A stretch of 64,000 bases of DNA from Mallotus nudiflorus (GCA_947683625.1 CANTUR010000049.1:4752501-4816500); one strand, 5' to 3'. Counted from the stretch's first letter, positions 22,530 through 33,915 are shown. The notes: generated from the letters alone by a model not told the origin. Made by a program: numbers and translations.

Positions 22530-23450
22530 TTGTGTTGTTTTTTATTATATGTGTTTATTGTTGTTGTTTATTCTCTTTCAGTTGTTATTTTTGTTGTTTG
22601 TTGTTTTATCTATTGTTGTTTTTCGATTTTTTCTTTTTGTTGCTTTTTGGTTGTTACTTTTTGTTTTTTTTAGTATTGTTTTTAATGAGAAACCTTGTTT
22701 TTTTGATTGTTATTTTTTGTTGTTTGTTGTTTTTTCAGTTGTTTTTTTTATTTTTTCTATCATTACTTTTTTGTTGTTTTTTTAGCATTGTAGCTTTTTG
22801 TTTTATTTTTGTTACTTTTTTTTGGGTTTATTTATTGTTTGTTGTTATTACAGTTGAAGATATTTATTGCTTATTTTTATAATAATTGAAGATATTTAGT
22901 TTATAACCTTCATTTGAAAAAAAAAAAAAGGCCTGAAGAGAAAAAAAATGTTGAGAAAAAATAAAGAAAACATTGACAAAAAACATACGAAGACAATACC
23001 TTAAAATTAGAAAAAAAAAAAACATTGAAAAAAAATGAAGACAATACCTTAAAAATAGAAAAAAAAAAAGTTGAACAAAAAAACGTTGAGAAAAAAATGG
23101 AGACATTAAAAAAATGTTGAGAAAAAAATAAAGACAGTAAAAAATGTTGAGGAAAAAAATTGTGCCTTTCTTTGTTCAATAAAAAAAAAAAAAAAAAAAA
23201 AAAAACTAGCCTTTTTTATTAGATAAAAAAAGAAAATTAATTAAATAGAAAAAGGGACGTTAAATCTTGAGCAAAAAATAAGATGAAGATAGTAAAAAAA
23301 ATATTGAGCAAAAAAAATATTGAGAAAAAAATATATGAAGACAGTAAAAAAATGTTGAGTAAAAAAAATATTGAAAAAATACAGTACCCTAAAAATGAGG
23401 GAAGAAAAGAAAGTGATTCATATTTAAAAAAAAAATTAGGCTAGTTAGTT
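22530..23450. repeat. Low-complexity block, T-rich then A-rich
   Basis: From 22530 to 22870 the plus strand is almost pure T with scattered G (TTGTTGTTTTTT motifs). From 22915 to 23450 it is A-rich with irregular tandem copies of AATGTTGAGAAAAAAATA-like units spaced about 25-40 bases apart. The halves are roughly complementary, so the region could fold back. Apparent open frames here are compositional artefacts. Confidence 0.7.
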
Positions 23451-24132
23451 TATGAAAAAGAAAAGTTAGTTTTGTAAATATTTTTTGGTCAACGTAATTT
23501 TTAATAATATTTTTTATTTTTAGTCTATTTATGAAAAAATCCCAAATTTATTTGGTAAATTATTTTTTTCTTATGTGTATTATAAGTGAATTATAATAAT
23601 TGCACTTGTGGTAAAATCTACTTTAAATTTAACACATATATATTTATAAAATCACATATATGTTTATAATTATTACATATGTTGGTAATAGTTAACTTTA
23701 GTTTTATATTTAAAACTTATATATATAGAGAGAGAATTCACTTATACATGTGGAAAATTAATATATTTTATACAAAATATCAACCATTAATTATATTACA
23801 TTTAATGGTTCAAATATCTAATTACTTTTAATAAATGTTACCATATTAAATTTAATATTTATGCAAAAAGTGATTCCTATTCCTAAAATATTCACTTCTT
23901 ACGATATTATTTCTTCCATTAATAATTAATTTCCCAATTAAATCACCTTTCTTTAACAAGACTACTCACTAAAGTTTAATTTTATTTTGTCTAATTAAAA
24001 GTAATTTGATTCTATCATTCAACCTTAAACTGCTAAGGCAGAGAATCAAATTCTATTATTCAAATCCATAATCAAATTAATTATTCTAACGACTTTGTGT
24101 CAATCAACTACTTCCAAAAGCATCAACATTAA

Positions 24133-24142
24133 GGTATCAGAC
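24133..24142 (+). other. Primer-binding-site-like sequence of the pararetrovirus
   Basis: GGTATCAGAC matches nine of ten bases of the Met-tRNA primer site used by caulimovirids (core GGTATCAGAG). It lies about 430 bases before the movement-protein start, where a leader would be expected. It supports 24130 as the approximate left end of genome-linear sequence. Confidence 0.5.
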
Positions 24143-24560
24143 TTTTACCAAGTACAAAGCAAAAAGCATGCCTTGGTTCCCAAATAGCTATCATACAAGA
24201 CATGAAGCATGACATTGTTTCCCAAATAGCTAAGGATTTGTCCAGTTAAGCAATGGACAACAATGCACCTTCAGTATGTGCATTCAACTGATTTAGTATG
24301 AATTAGCATTTATTGGGCATCCTAACATTAACAAGTTACTGTAAAGTTTGTCTTTTGATATAACAACGAGTGGGGTTACAGTTCATGTGTGGTTGACTTA
24401 ATCATCCATGTTGAATCAGTTAGCCATTGATTTGATCATCCATATGCCTCAGTTCATTAAGGTAGCAGCGGTATTACCTGGGCTAATAGGCTCTTAAAGT
24501 ATTAGTCTTAAGGAAGTTCAAATTCCTCTATGAAGATTAAAGGAGAAGAAATTCTTAAAC

Positions 24561-25529
24561 ATGACTGAACCAGAAAGCTCTTCTATACCCTCTTCTACTC
24601 CCTCTGTAATATGTGATTATAAGTATGTGCCAACTAAGTCTGTTGTTGTTACCCTATCACCCCCTATCAACCAAACCACCCAGAAAAAGATCGATTACTT
24701 ATATGAGTTTGCCTACCTTCCTGAAGACCAAAAGATTGAAGAATCAAAGTTTCCCCTATTGAACCCTTATAATGCCTTTTCAAAATCCAAAATAAACTAG
24801 AAACAATCCTTCAAAGCTCTTATAAACTGACCCACTTCTTCTATAAAAGAATATGTTCAAGCCTCCAGCTTTGATTAACATCGCATACCAGCATCTCAGA
24901 CAGAATAGTTTGTGACTTTAGAAATTCCTTCAGAATTTCTGAGAACTTGGCTTAACTAGGGATACACTCACATCCACTTTGAAGCTATAAGTTTAGGACT
25001 CTCCTACCATGGCAAAGCACGACAACCTGTTTTCTCTAGGATCACTCTTTTGGATTCTAGATATAAGCAGTATCAACATGCTGTAATTGGGACTGTAGAG
25101 ACATCCTTAAATGTTGGCTCGGTATTCTGTACATTTTTCCCAAATTATAATCTTGCCCTTTCTGATCCTCATGCTTTGACAGCTTTAAAAGTCCAACTCC
25201 AGATCTTGGGTGCTGAACAAATTTCCACAGCTAAAGTAGCCACCCTTCACTACCAAATTGTCTACCATCTCCAAAACCATACAATTAACCTATCACTACC
25301 CTGTGTCCAATATGATGCTTTGTTCATAAAAGTAGACTCTCATGATACTTCCACGTGTATCCACACTCCTAAACAACTCTCTAGGAACGATTTGTTAAAA
25401 TTGTTCCCAAAAAAATGGATCACCAATTATAAAAAGTTGCATGAGACAGTAGAGCCAATCCAGGGAACAGACCCAGTGCATATCAAAAGACCTGATGGAT
25501 CAATTGATATGATCTTTAGGCAAAAATAA
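24561..25529 (+). pseudogene. Viral movement-protein region, interrupted
   Basis: The first part (24561-24800) is a polyprotein N-terminus ending in a TAG stop. After a degraded 250-base gap, 25050-25529 continues with the features of the 30K movement-protein superfamily: a beta-rich stretch with GTVETSLNVGSVF and LQILGAEQIS. In the family this protein moves virus through plasmodesmata. Here stops and frame changes break it before, between and after these parts. Identification rests on remembered family features, not on an alignment. Confidence 0.65.
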
Positions 25530-25559
25530 AAGACTCCTACAGTTTTTAATACCCAGTTC

Positions 25560-26633
25560 ATGATCAAACCTTGGGATCCAAAAGAAAACACTCCTGTAGC
25601 CTCTTTTGATAATTCTAGGAGACCAGTTTATGCTTTTAAACATGATGGTCACTGTTATTTTGATTATTGTGATTGTGATGATTGTTATGCTGAATCCTAC
25701 TTTGATGATGATGAGAAGAAAAAGAAAAATAAGAAATCTCTAGGAAAATATAGTGAAAAGGAATTCAAAAGGAGATATGAAGATGGAGATTCAAGCATCT
25801 GCACTTTGGGACAACCTTCAGGAAAATAAAATTATCTTGTATCATATTCTCCCCCTACTTGGTACAAACTACCAGCTATTCAAAATATTCCTCCTAAACC
25901 TTGCAAACCTCAAACACCTCATTCCCAACCGAAACCTAAGTCAACTACTCTCCCATGTTACAAACAGGCTTTAAAATGGATAAAAAAAAAAGAAAACTCA
26001 GTTGAAATTCAAAATTCAAAGCCTTTACCCCAAATCTATATGTTTCAACCCACAGATTTTCCTCCTTTAACCAAAGAAACAAAGAACCAAATTACCATGC
26101 AACCTTTTATCCTGGAATCAAACATTGTTGATGCAGATGGCAGACCTAAACAAACAACTCCTGTCAAAGTAGTAGTCAACTGGCAGACTCAGAATGTTTG
26201 TGCTCAAAATAAAAAACTGAAGCTTATTGAAGAAAAGATTAATGGAGTTGTTGAACATATAAATTTGGTAGATAAAAATTTTCAGGCCTTTGAGAAATGA
26301 ATGGAAGTAGTTCATGTAGAATTACAAAGGCAAATAGAGATGAAGCACCGGGAACTTATGCGAATTATCAGCAACAAAGGCACATTGAATAGCATTCAAA
26401 TGAAGGAAACAAAAATTTTGAACTTAAAAGCTCAGGTTGACCAACTTGAAAAATATCTTAAAAAGAAGAAAGAAGAGTTGTCTTCACAAACTTCTTCAAA
26501 ATCTTTCTCTCCAGATCCTTTGGGTCTTTTATACAGCCCTTATTCAATTCCTAGTTCGCCATACACAGTCTCTTCCACTCAACCTTTATTCTCTGTACTA
26601 ACAGCTCCCTTGAATATTCCTCTAAATTTTTAA
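25560..26633 (+). pseudogene. Pararetroviral polyprotein linker region
   Basis: Successive open pieces (25560-25829, 26040-26300, 26301-26633) lie in changing frames. They include a Cys/Asp-rich stretch (HCYFDYCDCDDC), a Lys/Glu coiled-coil-like part (26190-26480) and a Ser/Pro-rich part. They sit between the movement and capsid regions. No enzymatic motif is visible. Single stops such as TGA at about 26300 separate pieces otherwise in one frame. Confidence 0.6.
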
Positions 26634-26740
26634 GGATTTAAATCCTCATAAAAAACCCCCTCTCAAACACAGTCCTCTGATGAAACAACAGCAAAAAAGG
26701 AAAAATAGTTCATTTCTCTCAAATTGAGAAACCTAAAAAA

Positions 26741-26858
26741 ACACCCTCTGAGTCATTACCCAAAAATGCCTTACCAACCTCATCCTCAGAAGAGTCAAAA
26801 CACCCTCTGAGTCATTACCCAAAAATGCCTTACCAACCTCATCCTCAGAAGAGTCAAA
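26741..26858 (+). repeat. Perfect 59-bp tandem duplication
   Basis: 26741-26799 and 26800-26858 are identical (each begins ACACCCTCTGAGTCATTACC), and a third copy begins at 26859 but diverges after eight bases. Because 59 is not a multiple of three, the duplication shifts the viral reading frame. Confidence 0.9.
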
Positions 26859-26868
26859 ACACCCTCAA

Positions 26869-27960
26869 ATGATGATGAATCCCATCTCTTCCTTTTTGGA
26901 AAAGTGTATTGAAAATGTCATGCCCAGCTTTTCAATTGGATCTGTTTCTAAGGAAAGTTCATCTTCTGAATCTTTAGAAAGTGATTCTGATTCAGATTAT
27001 GAAATACCTTACCAATTGATGGCTAATGATGCTACATCTTCTAGAGGACCTCAGGTTGAAGAAGTTGATGATCCAGAAGAAGAATTTGGATAGACCATAA
27101 CACCACAGCCAGATCAGCAGATAAATTTCCAGAAAAACACTAGAAATTACTTTACTTTGGATGATGTTCCTCCTTCACAATATAGATATAGATTTTTAGA
27201 GTTTAGAGCATGGATAGCCAGACAAATGCTTATTCCTGGAGCAGAAATTAGAGTTATTATTAAAACATTTCTTGCAAAAATGGTGGGAAAGCTGGCAAAC
27301 TGGTATGCTTCTCTGAATGTTTATGCTAGGACCCAGTTGATGGATGCAACTTCACCAAAAGACTTTCTAGGACTCTTACATTATGAGTTCTTAGGAAAAT
27401 AGGATGATGATCTTGAAGTTGCATGAAAGGAGTATTACCAGATGAAATGATGTTCACTACAGAGAAAAGATCAAGAGAGACATTTTCAAAATATGTCTAC
27501 TAGATTTTACCTGTTAGGAGGTACTACTAATCCTGATTTAAAAAAAGCTTTTTTGGCTTCTATTCCTGAAATCCTTGCCTCTTGAATGTTTTCAATTCTT
27601 TAACAATCAAATTATAAAGTTGGAGATGTGCTAATGGGACATTATATCAAATCATGATTCAAGCTCATACTCAGTTATGTGACCAAAGGAAGTTGATTAA
27701 ACTGTATCTCGGCAATAAGAAGAATCCTTTAGGAAAACTTTTATATGAAAGGCCTGATTTGCATATCAAATGTAAAGATGATGTTTGTGTTTGTTCTCCA
27801 AAGAAGAAGAAACACTTCTTCAAACTGAAGAAGAAAAGGAAAATATCTAAGTTCAAAAAGTGGAAGTATTACAAGAAGAAAAAGTTCCATGGCAAAAAGA
27901 AAACTAACAGATACTAAATCTATGGGAAAAAGGGTCATTTTGCAAAAAATTGCCCTTTAA
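26869..27960 (+). pseudogene. Pararetroviral capsid-like region with zinc-knuckle remnant
   Basis: An acidic Ser/Glu-rich piece (26869-27093) is followed by a capsid-like helical piece (27157-27402: FRAWIARQML, GKLANWYASLN). After a stop-rich gap comes a piece (27654-27917) ending in a Lys-rich tail. The knuckle after it reads IYGKKGHFAKNCP, lacking the first two Cys of a CCHC motif, and a stop precedes it. This is the usual order of a caulimovirid coat protein: acidic N-terminus, core, basic tail, knuckle. It is non-functional. Confidence 0.65.
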
Positions 27961-28172
27961 AAATAAAAAAGACTAAGCAAATGATTCAACAAATTTAGCA
28001 GATCACTAAAGTAGACCTGGATGATGCTAATCTTAAGTCTCTCTTTTCAAAAGAAGAAGAAGCTTCACCAGAATGCGTTTTTGCTATAGGCCAAGAGACA
28101 GACTCAAAAATTTCCAACTCTGAAATAGAGTCTTAGAATGACCAGTTCTTAATCGATGATGATAATAGAGAC

Positions 28173-28840
28173 ATGATAGCCCTAACTCATGAAAAACATC
28201 CAATACCTTTATTTTTTGTTCAAAATTACCCAACCAATTATTCCAAACTCATAAAACTTGTAGCCTTGATCGACACTGGAGCTAAAACAACCATTCTCAA
28301 CCCAAAAACCTTGCCTAAAGAATGTTGGAAACATCATTTTGAATATTTCTCTACAGCTAATGGAGAATTACTTAAAACTGGCCTTAAAACCAGACACCCA
28401 ATAAAGATTCAATTCTTTCCAAACTGTTACACCTGGACACATGTTCTTGGATCTTCTTTACTTGGAAAAGACATTGTCATCGGCTTTAATATCTATTGGA
28501 AGATGAAAGACTTGAGAATTCTTCCCAATAGACTTAAGTTCAAGAAATACTTTCAACCATACACCAATATCCCATCCATCCTTTTTGTTGGCCAAACCAT
28601 TTCCCAACCAAACCTTCATAATATCCATGAGTTTTTGTTAAAAGAATGTAGTGCTCAATCTCTTACAAAGTTTCTTCAGAAATGTTCATCACTTCTGTGG
28701 AAAAATGAGGAGTTTTTTTATCTCATTACATTTTAAACAAAATGAAGATGTTAACCCAATAAAGGCAATTCATCCAGGAATGACTCCTTCTGATCTTAAA
28801 TTGGCAATTAAAGAATACAATCAATTGGAGCTTTAATGGA
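28173..28840 (+). pseudogene. Pararetroviral aspartic protease and RT start
   Basis: The open segment 28173-28736 contains ALIDTGAKTTI, the Asp-Thr-Gly active site of a retroviral-type aspartic protease. It also has a later ILG-like element (VLGSSLLGKDIVIGF). A frame change near 28660-28735 leads to a short piece, 28740-28836, with HPGMTPSDLKLAIKEY, which in caulimovirids lies just ahead of RT. It then stops, and no RT core (YxDD) follows on this strand. The virus is truncated here. Confidence 0.75.
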
Positions 28841-29234
28841 GCTCTGGAAAATTGCACTAATACCAATTTTCTAGAGATCCATTAAAACTATATTTCATAG
28901 CTATACAAATTATATCATGGACTAGCCAAAGACGTACTTACAACATCACACAACCAATTTTTGGTCAGACAGCTTGTCCCCTTTTTATAATCTATATAAC
29001 TATAAATTATAGTCTTAATAGAGTTGGTAACTGGATCATTTAATTAAGTTTCTGATGTACCAGATCCTCCATAGAGGCAAGTATAGAGCATACTACTTAA
29101 TTTAGATAGGTGGAATGATTATAATTCATAATCTGACTATTAGAGAAGAAGAAAGATTTTAGAAGGCCATTGTTTATTTAGCTTCTGAAAATTTTACAAG
29201 AGGGGTTCTACCTCACAACTGAGATAGAAGGCTC

Positions 29235-29242
29235 CTTATATA
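29235..29242 (-). promoter_or_regulatory. TATA box of the inverted pararetroviral fragment
   Basis: The minus strand reads TATATAAG, followed by a GAGGTAGAACCCC-containing leader and AATAAA about 57 bases downstream. Whether it still drives transcription is unknown. Confidence 0.55.
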
Positions 29243-29509
29243 GAGAAGGAGTTAGGATACAAGAAGCCCTCAACACAAACAGACAAATGTGGATAGACAT
29301 CCACTAATAAAAGTAAAGATTAAACAACTTTAAATTACAACCACTTATGACAAATTGGCTAGTGACTTGGAAATAGATTATTATCTTTAGCACTATCTTC
29401 AATATAAAAGAGGCTGTCTTTATCAAGATCCTATGAGTGTCCTGCTAGTGGCATACGGGGGTCCTCTGAATTATTTGATTTGAAAGAGTTTAACCATATC
29501 TGTTCTGCA

Positions 29510-29598
29510 GATGAGCTGGCTTGATAAGGATGTTCTACTGATGAGCTATCTTAATAAGGATGCTCTGTTGATGAGCTAGCTTGATAAGGATTATCAAT
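29510..29598 (-). repeat. 30-bp tandem repeat, three copies
   Basis: GATGAGCT(G/A)(G/T)CTT(G/A)ATAAGGATG-type units recur three times at a 30-base spacing. On the minus strand they encode a ten-residue Ser/Glu/His-Pro repeat in the tail of the viral reading frame. Confidence 0.7.
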
Positions 29599-30089
29599 TT
29601 TCATGCGAGATGAGATGGATGTAGTCCTTTGTGTCTTTTCCCAATATTCTTTATCCGCCAACATCTGTTTCCCATAATCAGAGGGAAACATTTCCCATGG
29701 GGCATCATCAAATATCTTTGGTCATATCTCTTTTGGGATAATACCATTTTTCTAAAACGTGTGTCTCTGAAACTCTTTCCATGGTGAAGGATCTATGGTA
29801 TCTATGGTAATATAGTGTATCATTGAGTATTTATAGGTCCCATAGATATTAAAACATGGTACATCAGTAAAAACACCTTTAACTTTAAAGAAAGTTCTTT
29901 TAAGGGTGATTATAGTATGACATTCGAGAGGAAGTGCCACCTGTTGAGTACAAGCCTCATTCCTCAAATAGGAAAAATTCAAAATGTCTCAACTGTAGAA
30001 ATTTGATGGGAGAGTAGACCCTAGAATTCATTTAAGCTAATACACAATAACCATGAGCACTACTAAAGCACCATTAGTAGTAGTTGCTA

Positions 30090-30910
30090 GGCTATTTGTA
30101 TTGTCACTGGAGGGAATGGTTGTAAACTAGTACCACAGGTTATAAAAGTCTGTTAGGGCTGACTGGAAAGAACTATATACTGCATTCTTGAAACAATATG
30201 ATTATAACACTCGATTGGAAGCGTCTATTAGGGATTTGGAGTTGACTAAGCAAAAACCCAATGAATCCTTTTCTGACTTACTCACCAGATTCATGAATAA
30301 AGTAAGACTGAAAAGGATCAAGTTAGGATGATTGTTCATAATGTATCACCTAATTTGGTCGAAAGACTGCAAATGATAAACCTAAAGACCTTCATAGATC
30401 TATATGATGATGGTCTACAAGCTGAAGAGACAGAGAGTGAGAAAAAGAAGAATTCTAAAGGCTCAGCAACTCGAAATTACTCAACTGGGGGCATACAACA
30501 GGGAAGTACTAGCCGAACTATGGAGGTACGCACAGTTCAGCAACCCCGAAGGTTCTCCAACTTCAACCAACCACTCTCCAAAGTCCTAGAGAGACTCATT
30601 CAAAAAAGCCTACTCTGACCCTTAACCTTTTCTAAGCCACCAAACCCAAATGTCCCTAGTTTTGACCCTAACAATTACTGTAAATTCCACCAAGCTGCTG
30701 GTCATCCTATAGACAATTGCATCCGCCTAAAACATGAGATCCAAAACCTGATAGACTCCAAAAAATCACTAACCCTGAAAAATCCAACTCTAACCCAAAC
30801 ACCAGAAACAACCCTTTCCCATACTACTAAAATGTTCCACCACCAGCCACTATAATGATCAACTCAGGGGTTAGCGAAGAAGAAGTTTTAAGCTCCTTTG
30901 AGGACCTCAA
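30090..30910 (+). pseudogene. Tat-element gag
   Basis: Around 30090-30330 the translation reads RLFVLSLEGM, then VRADWKELYTAFLKQYDYN and NESFSDLLTRF. This is the retrotransposon gag capsid pattern, with Trp and the FLKQY element, broken by two stops. 30328-30618 continues in another frame with a polar, charged tail. The knuckle region near 30650-30730 still shows FHQAAGHPIDNCIRLK-like residues. No complete gag can be read. Confidence 0.75.
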
Positions 30911-30950
30911 CCCTATACCCAATAGAGAACCTTTCAAATGGCCATAGAGA

Positions 30951-31310
30951 GGAGTGGAAGATTTACTGAGCCAGCCCTCAAGCAAGTTTGATTATAGAGT
31001 ATTCTACTTGAAACCACCCTCTGCTGATATCCCTATTGAATTAATTAAGCCCTCAAGTTGGGGATATGAGTTTGATGATAAACTGGTAAAAAAAGAGCCT
31101 AAAATTCCCGAGCAGCCGCCAAGAGGAGTTGAAGATCTATTGGGACAACCTTCAAGCAGGTTTGATTACAGAGTATTCTATTCTAAGCCTACTTCCGCTG
31201 ACATGCCCATTGAATCGATTATGCCTACAAGGTGGGGTGATGAATTTAAGGATAAACCTTTAGCTCTTAAATAGTCTCAAGAAGGAGTTGAAGATTTGCT
31301 AAATCAATAC
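30951..31310 (+). repeat. Tandem coding module in the gag-protease linker
   Basis: A module beginning GVEDLL and continuing FDYRVFY.KP.SAD(I/M)PIE recurs at 30951, 31125 and (partial) about 31276, with spacings of 174 and about 150 bases, all multiples of three. The first two copies are about 58 and 50 codons long and have diverged. It is a genuine duplicated protein segment rather than simple sequence; its function is unknown. Confidence 0.7.
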
Positions 31311-31694
31311 TTAGGCAAGCTCAATATGGAAGATCTAAAAGGGAAGGAAATGTGCACAATGGAAGTATGGAAAGATGGGAAAAGAGACCGAATCATTGGA
31401 GTTATTAACGTATGGTATGACTCTGATAAGGAAAGCCCAGGCGATTTTGATGTCTAAAGTGATAATCCTAAAGTGAATCATGTCACTAGAAGTAGGAAGA
31501 ATTATAAAGCAACAGAAAAGAAAACATAAAGAGTAACAGAAAGAGAAGAAACAGAAGACGCAGAGATTGAAGAAGAACAGAAAGAGGATCTAATTTTGGA
31601 ATAATTGAAGAAGGCTAAGGCAAATGTTAGCATTTAGGAATTACTGATACATTCAGGCAGCCATAGAAGGGCTCTTGTCAAAGCTCTATCGAAC

Positions 31695-32726
31695 ATGAAT
31701 ATTGAAACAGCCACTACTTCAGAGGCTATAGTAGTAAAGGTTACAGAAAAGAAATACGGTCTAATAATGTTCTCAGATGATGACTTGCCTTTAGAAGGAA
31801 GAAACCATAATAAGGCATTGTTTATCCCAACTGAGGTGAGGGGAAAGAGAACCAATTTTGCTATGGTCGATGATGGTTCTATTATTAATGTATGTCCTTT
31901 GAAAATCCTGCCTAACTTAGGTTTGAAAGCTTAAGACTTAACAGATTCAAACCTCATAATCAGAGCTTATGATGATAGCACTGGGAATGTGGAGGGGACA
32001 TTCCAAGCTTTGGTTAAAATAGGACTTGTGGAATCAACCATTGAGTTTACCATGCTAGACATTCCAGTCACTTATGCCTTATTGTTGGGACGGCCATGGT
32101 TCCATGCATTAGGAGGGGTACCCTCAACTGTGCATCAAAAGATAAAATTCCTTTATGAAGGAGAAGTTGTGACTATAGAAGCTGGGACCAATGCTGCTGT
32201 GGCATCCATATTGGATAAACAGAAACAAGTTTATGCACCCCCTAGTTTCCAGATTACTGGGATATTTAATGGGACTGAAATGGATCCAAGAGTAGCAAAA
32301 ATGATGGACAGCATGAATTACCGGCTTGGACAAGGACTTAGGAAGAATGAACAAGGAAGTCCAGAACTTCCAGGATTTAAAAATCAAGATAACACAACAA
32401 GATTGGGTTTTACAGGGGAAGCAAAGCCAAAAGGTAGAAGGGCAAGGAAGAGATTCAATGCAGAAAAGAGGAAGCTTTATGCAAAAGTTGGTCCTTTAAG
32501 TCAAATCTTCATTAAGCCAGGGGAAGGCAAATACTATTTGGGAGCCAAGGAATCAGTCAGTGTTGCTGGAGTAGATGTCCCTGGGTTTGAGATCTTCAAA
32601 AAGCAGATTTTGGAGAATCTGGTGAAGGACAACCAAGAGGAAGTGATGAAACTAGCAATTGAGAGGATGGGTAGTGCTGCTGTTAAAGAGCTGCTATGTC
32701 TGCCACTTGAAGATGAGCTACCTTAG
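31695..32726 (+). pseudogene. Tat-element aspartic protease region
   Basis: One frame runs from 31695 to 32726 with a single in-frame TAA at 31932-31934. It contains FAMVDDGSIINVCP, the D-(N/D)-G-S active site typical of Tat proteases. After the stop comes the flap-proximal region (YALLLGRPWFHALGGVPSTVHQ) and a basic linker towards RT. The catalytic first Asp is present, so only the stop breaks it. Apart from the stop it is one of the best preserved parts of the element. Confidence 0.8.
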
Positions 32727-32804
32727 GATTTAGCTACTGTCATTAGTGATAGTTTTGTTGATGTCTTTTATGATGAAACTAATGTAATAACATCCGGTCT
32801 GTTT

Positions 32805-33915
32805 GTGGATGAAAATTCTATTTTTTCCATGGTCAATAATATGAATGTTGGTTTTGCTTACTTGTCTGATGTGCATCCTGATAGTTCTGTGCATTATAAT
32901 TTAGATCATTCATGCATGTTTGACATTAATTCAATTCAATTTGATTCATTTAACATGGGCACAAATGATAATCCAAAGAACATTTATATATCATATGAGG
33001 TAACTCCTAAAGAGAGGAAAAATTTTGAGAGAATATTAATAAAAATAAAGGTATTATTTGCTTGGACTTATGAGGATATGCTAGGGTTAAATAAGGAAAT
33101 TACAGAGCATTACGTTCCCACTTATCCAAAAATTAAACTTGTTAAGCAGAAACTACGCAGGCTAAAATTGGAGTGGACTGAAAAGATAAGAGAGGAAATT
33201 GCTAAACAAATTCAGGCTAATTTTTTAGAAGTAGTTGATTATCCTCAATGGTTAGCAAATATAGTCCCGGTATCCAAGAAAGATGGTAAAGTGTGTATAT
33301 GTGTTGACTTCAGGGATTTAAACAAAGCATGCCTTAAGGATGACTTCCCTTTACCTCATATCGATGTAATAGTGGACAGTGCGGTGTCAAGTGCGATGTA
33401 CTCCTTTATGGATGGGTTCTCTAGTTATAATCAAATAATGATGGTAGTCATGGACAAGATCAAGACAACTTTCATTACAGAATGGGGGACATACTGTTAT
33501 AAAGTAATGCCTTTTGGATTAAAAAATGCATGTGCAACTTATCAAAGGGCAACTACCGCTCTTTTCCATGACATGATGCACAGGAGGTTGAGGTGTATGT
33601 GGATGACATGATGGTCAAGGACATTTCGAAGCTTGGGAAAAATTCTTAGCTCGAATTGAGAGGTATAATCTGAGGCTCAATCCAAAGTAATGCATTTTTA
33701 GAGTTACTTCAGGAAAGTTTCTAAGGCACATAGTTAGCAACACAGGAATTAAAGTAGATCTAGATAAAGTGAAAGCTATTTAGGAAATACCGGCATCGAA
33801 GACAGAGAAAGAAGTTAGAGGTTTCCTTGGTAGGTTATAATATATTAGTAGGTTCATTGCAAAGCTTACTAATATTTATGACCCTATCTTCAAACTCCTA
33901 AGGAAAAGTCAGCCT
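32805..33915 (+). pseudogene. Tat-element reverse transcriptase
   Basis: 32805-33611 covers the N-terminal RT: WLANIVPVSKKDGKV, then CVDFRDLNKACLKDDFPLPHID, YSFMDGFSSYNQI with the first catalytic Asp, and MPFGLKNACATYQR. A frameshift just before 33611 puts the active-site YVDD box (about 33595-33607) in the next frame, where it is intact. The thumb and connection region to 33915 is interrupted by stops. The frame used is supported by continuous RT similarity over 250 residues. Confidence 0.9.

Larger units (their letters stand above)
24130..28850 (+). mobile_element. Endogenous pararetrovirus (Caulimoviridae-like), decayed
   Basis: In plus-strand order there is a primer-site-like sequence and leader, a 30K-type movement-protein region, a long linker, a capsid-like region ending in a Lys-rich tract and zinc knuckle, an aspartic protease with DTGA, and the first residues of RT. 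No integrase and no LTRs are seen. This order fits a single-polyprotein caulimovirid of the Petuvirus/Florendovirus kind; the genus is not settled. Stops and frameshifts occur in every part, and sequence after the RT start is missing. It is an integrated viral fossil and cannot make virus from this copy. Confidence 0.8.
29035..29990 (-). mobile_element. Inverted pararetrovirus fragment: polyprotein end plus promoter
   Basis: On the minus strand an open piece (29752-29982) is followed, across stops, by residues such as FDDAPWEMFPSDYGKQML and then a short Ser-rich repeat. A non-coding stretch with a TATA box comes next (29235-29242). An AATAAA signal (29173-29178) lies about 57 bases after it, and a primer-site-like sequence (TGGTACATCAGA, 29051-29062) after that. 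TATA box, early poly(A) signal and then primer site is the caulimovirid arrangement. The fragment lies in inverse orientation next to the plus-strand copy, so this is a rearranged locus or two insertions. The protein assignment is inferred from context. Confidence 0.55.

Noticed and set aside
22532..23179. Long Phe/Leu/Cys-rich open frames on both strands
   Set aside because: They come from poly-T and poly-A tracts and have no domain; composition alone explains them.
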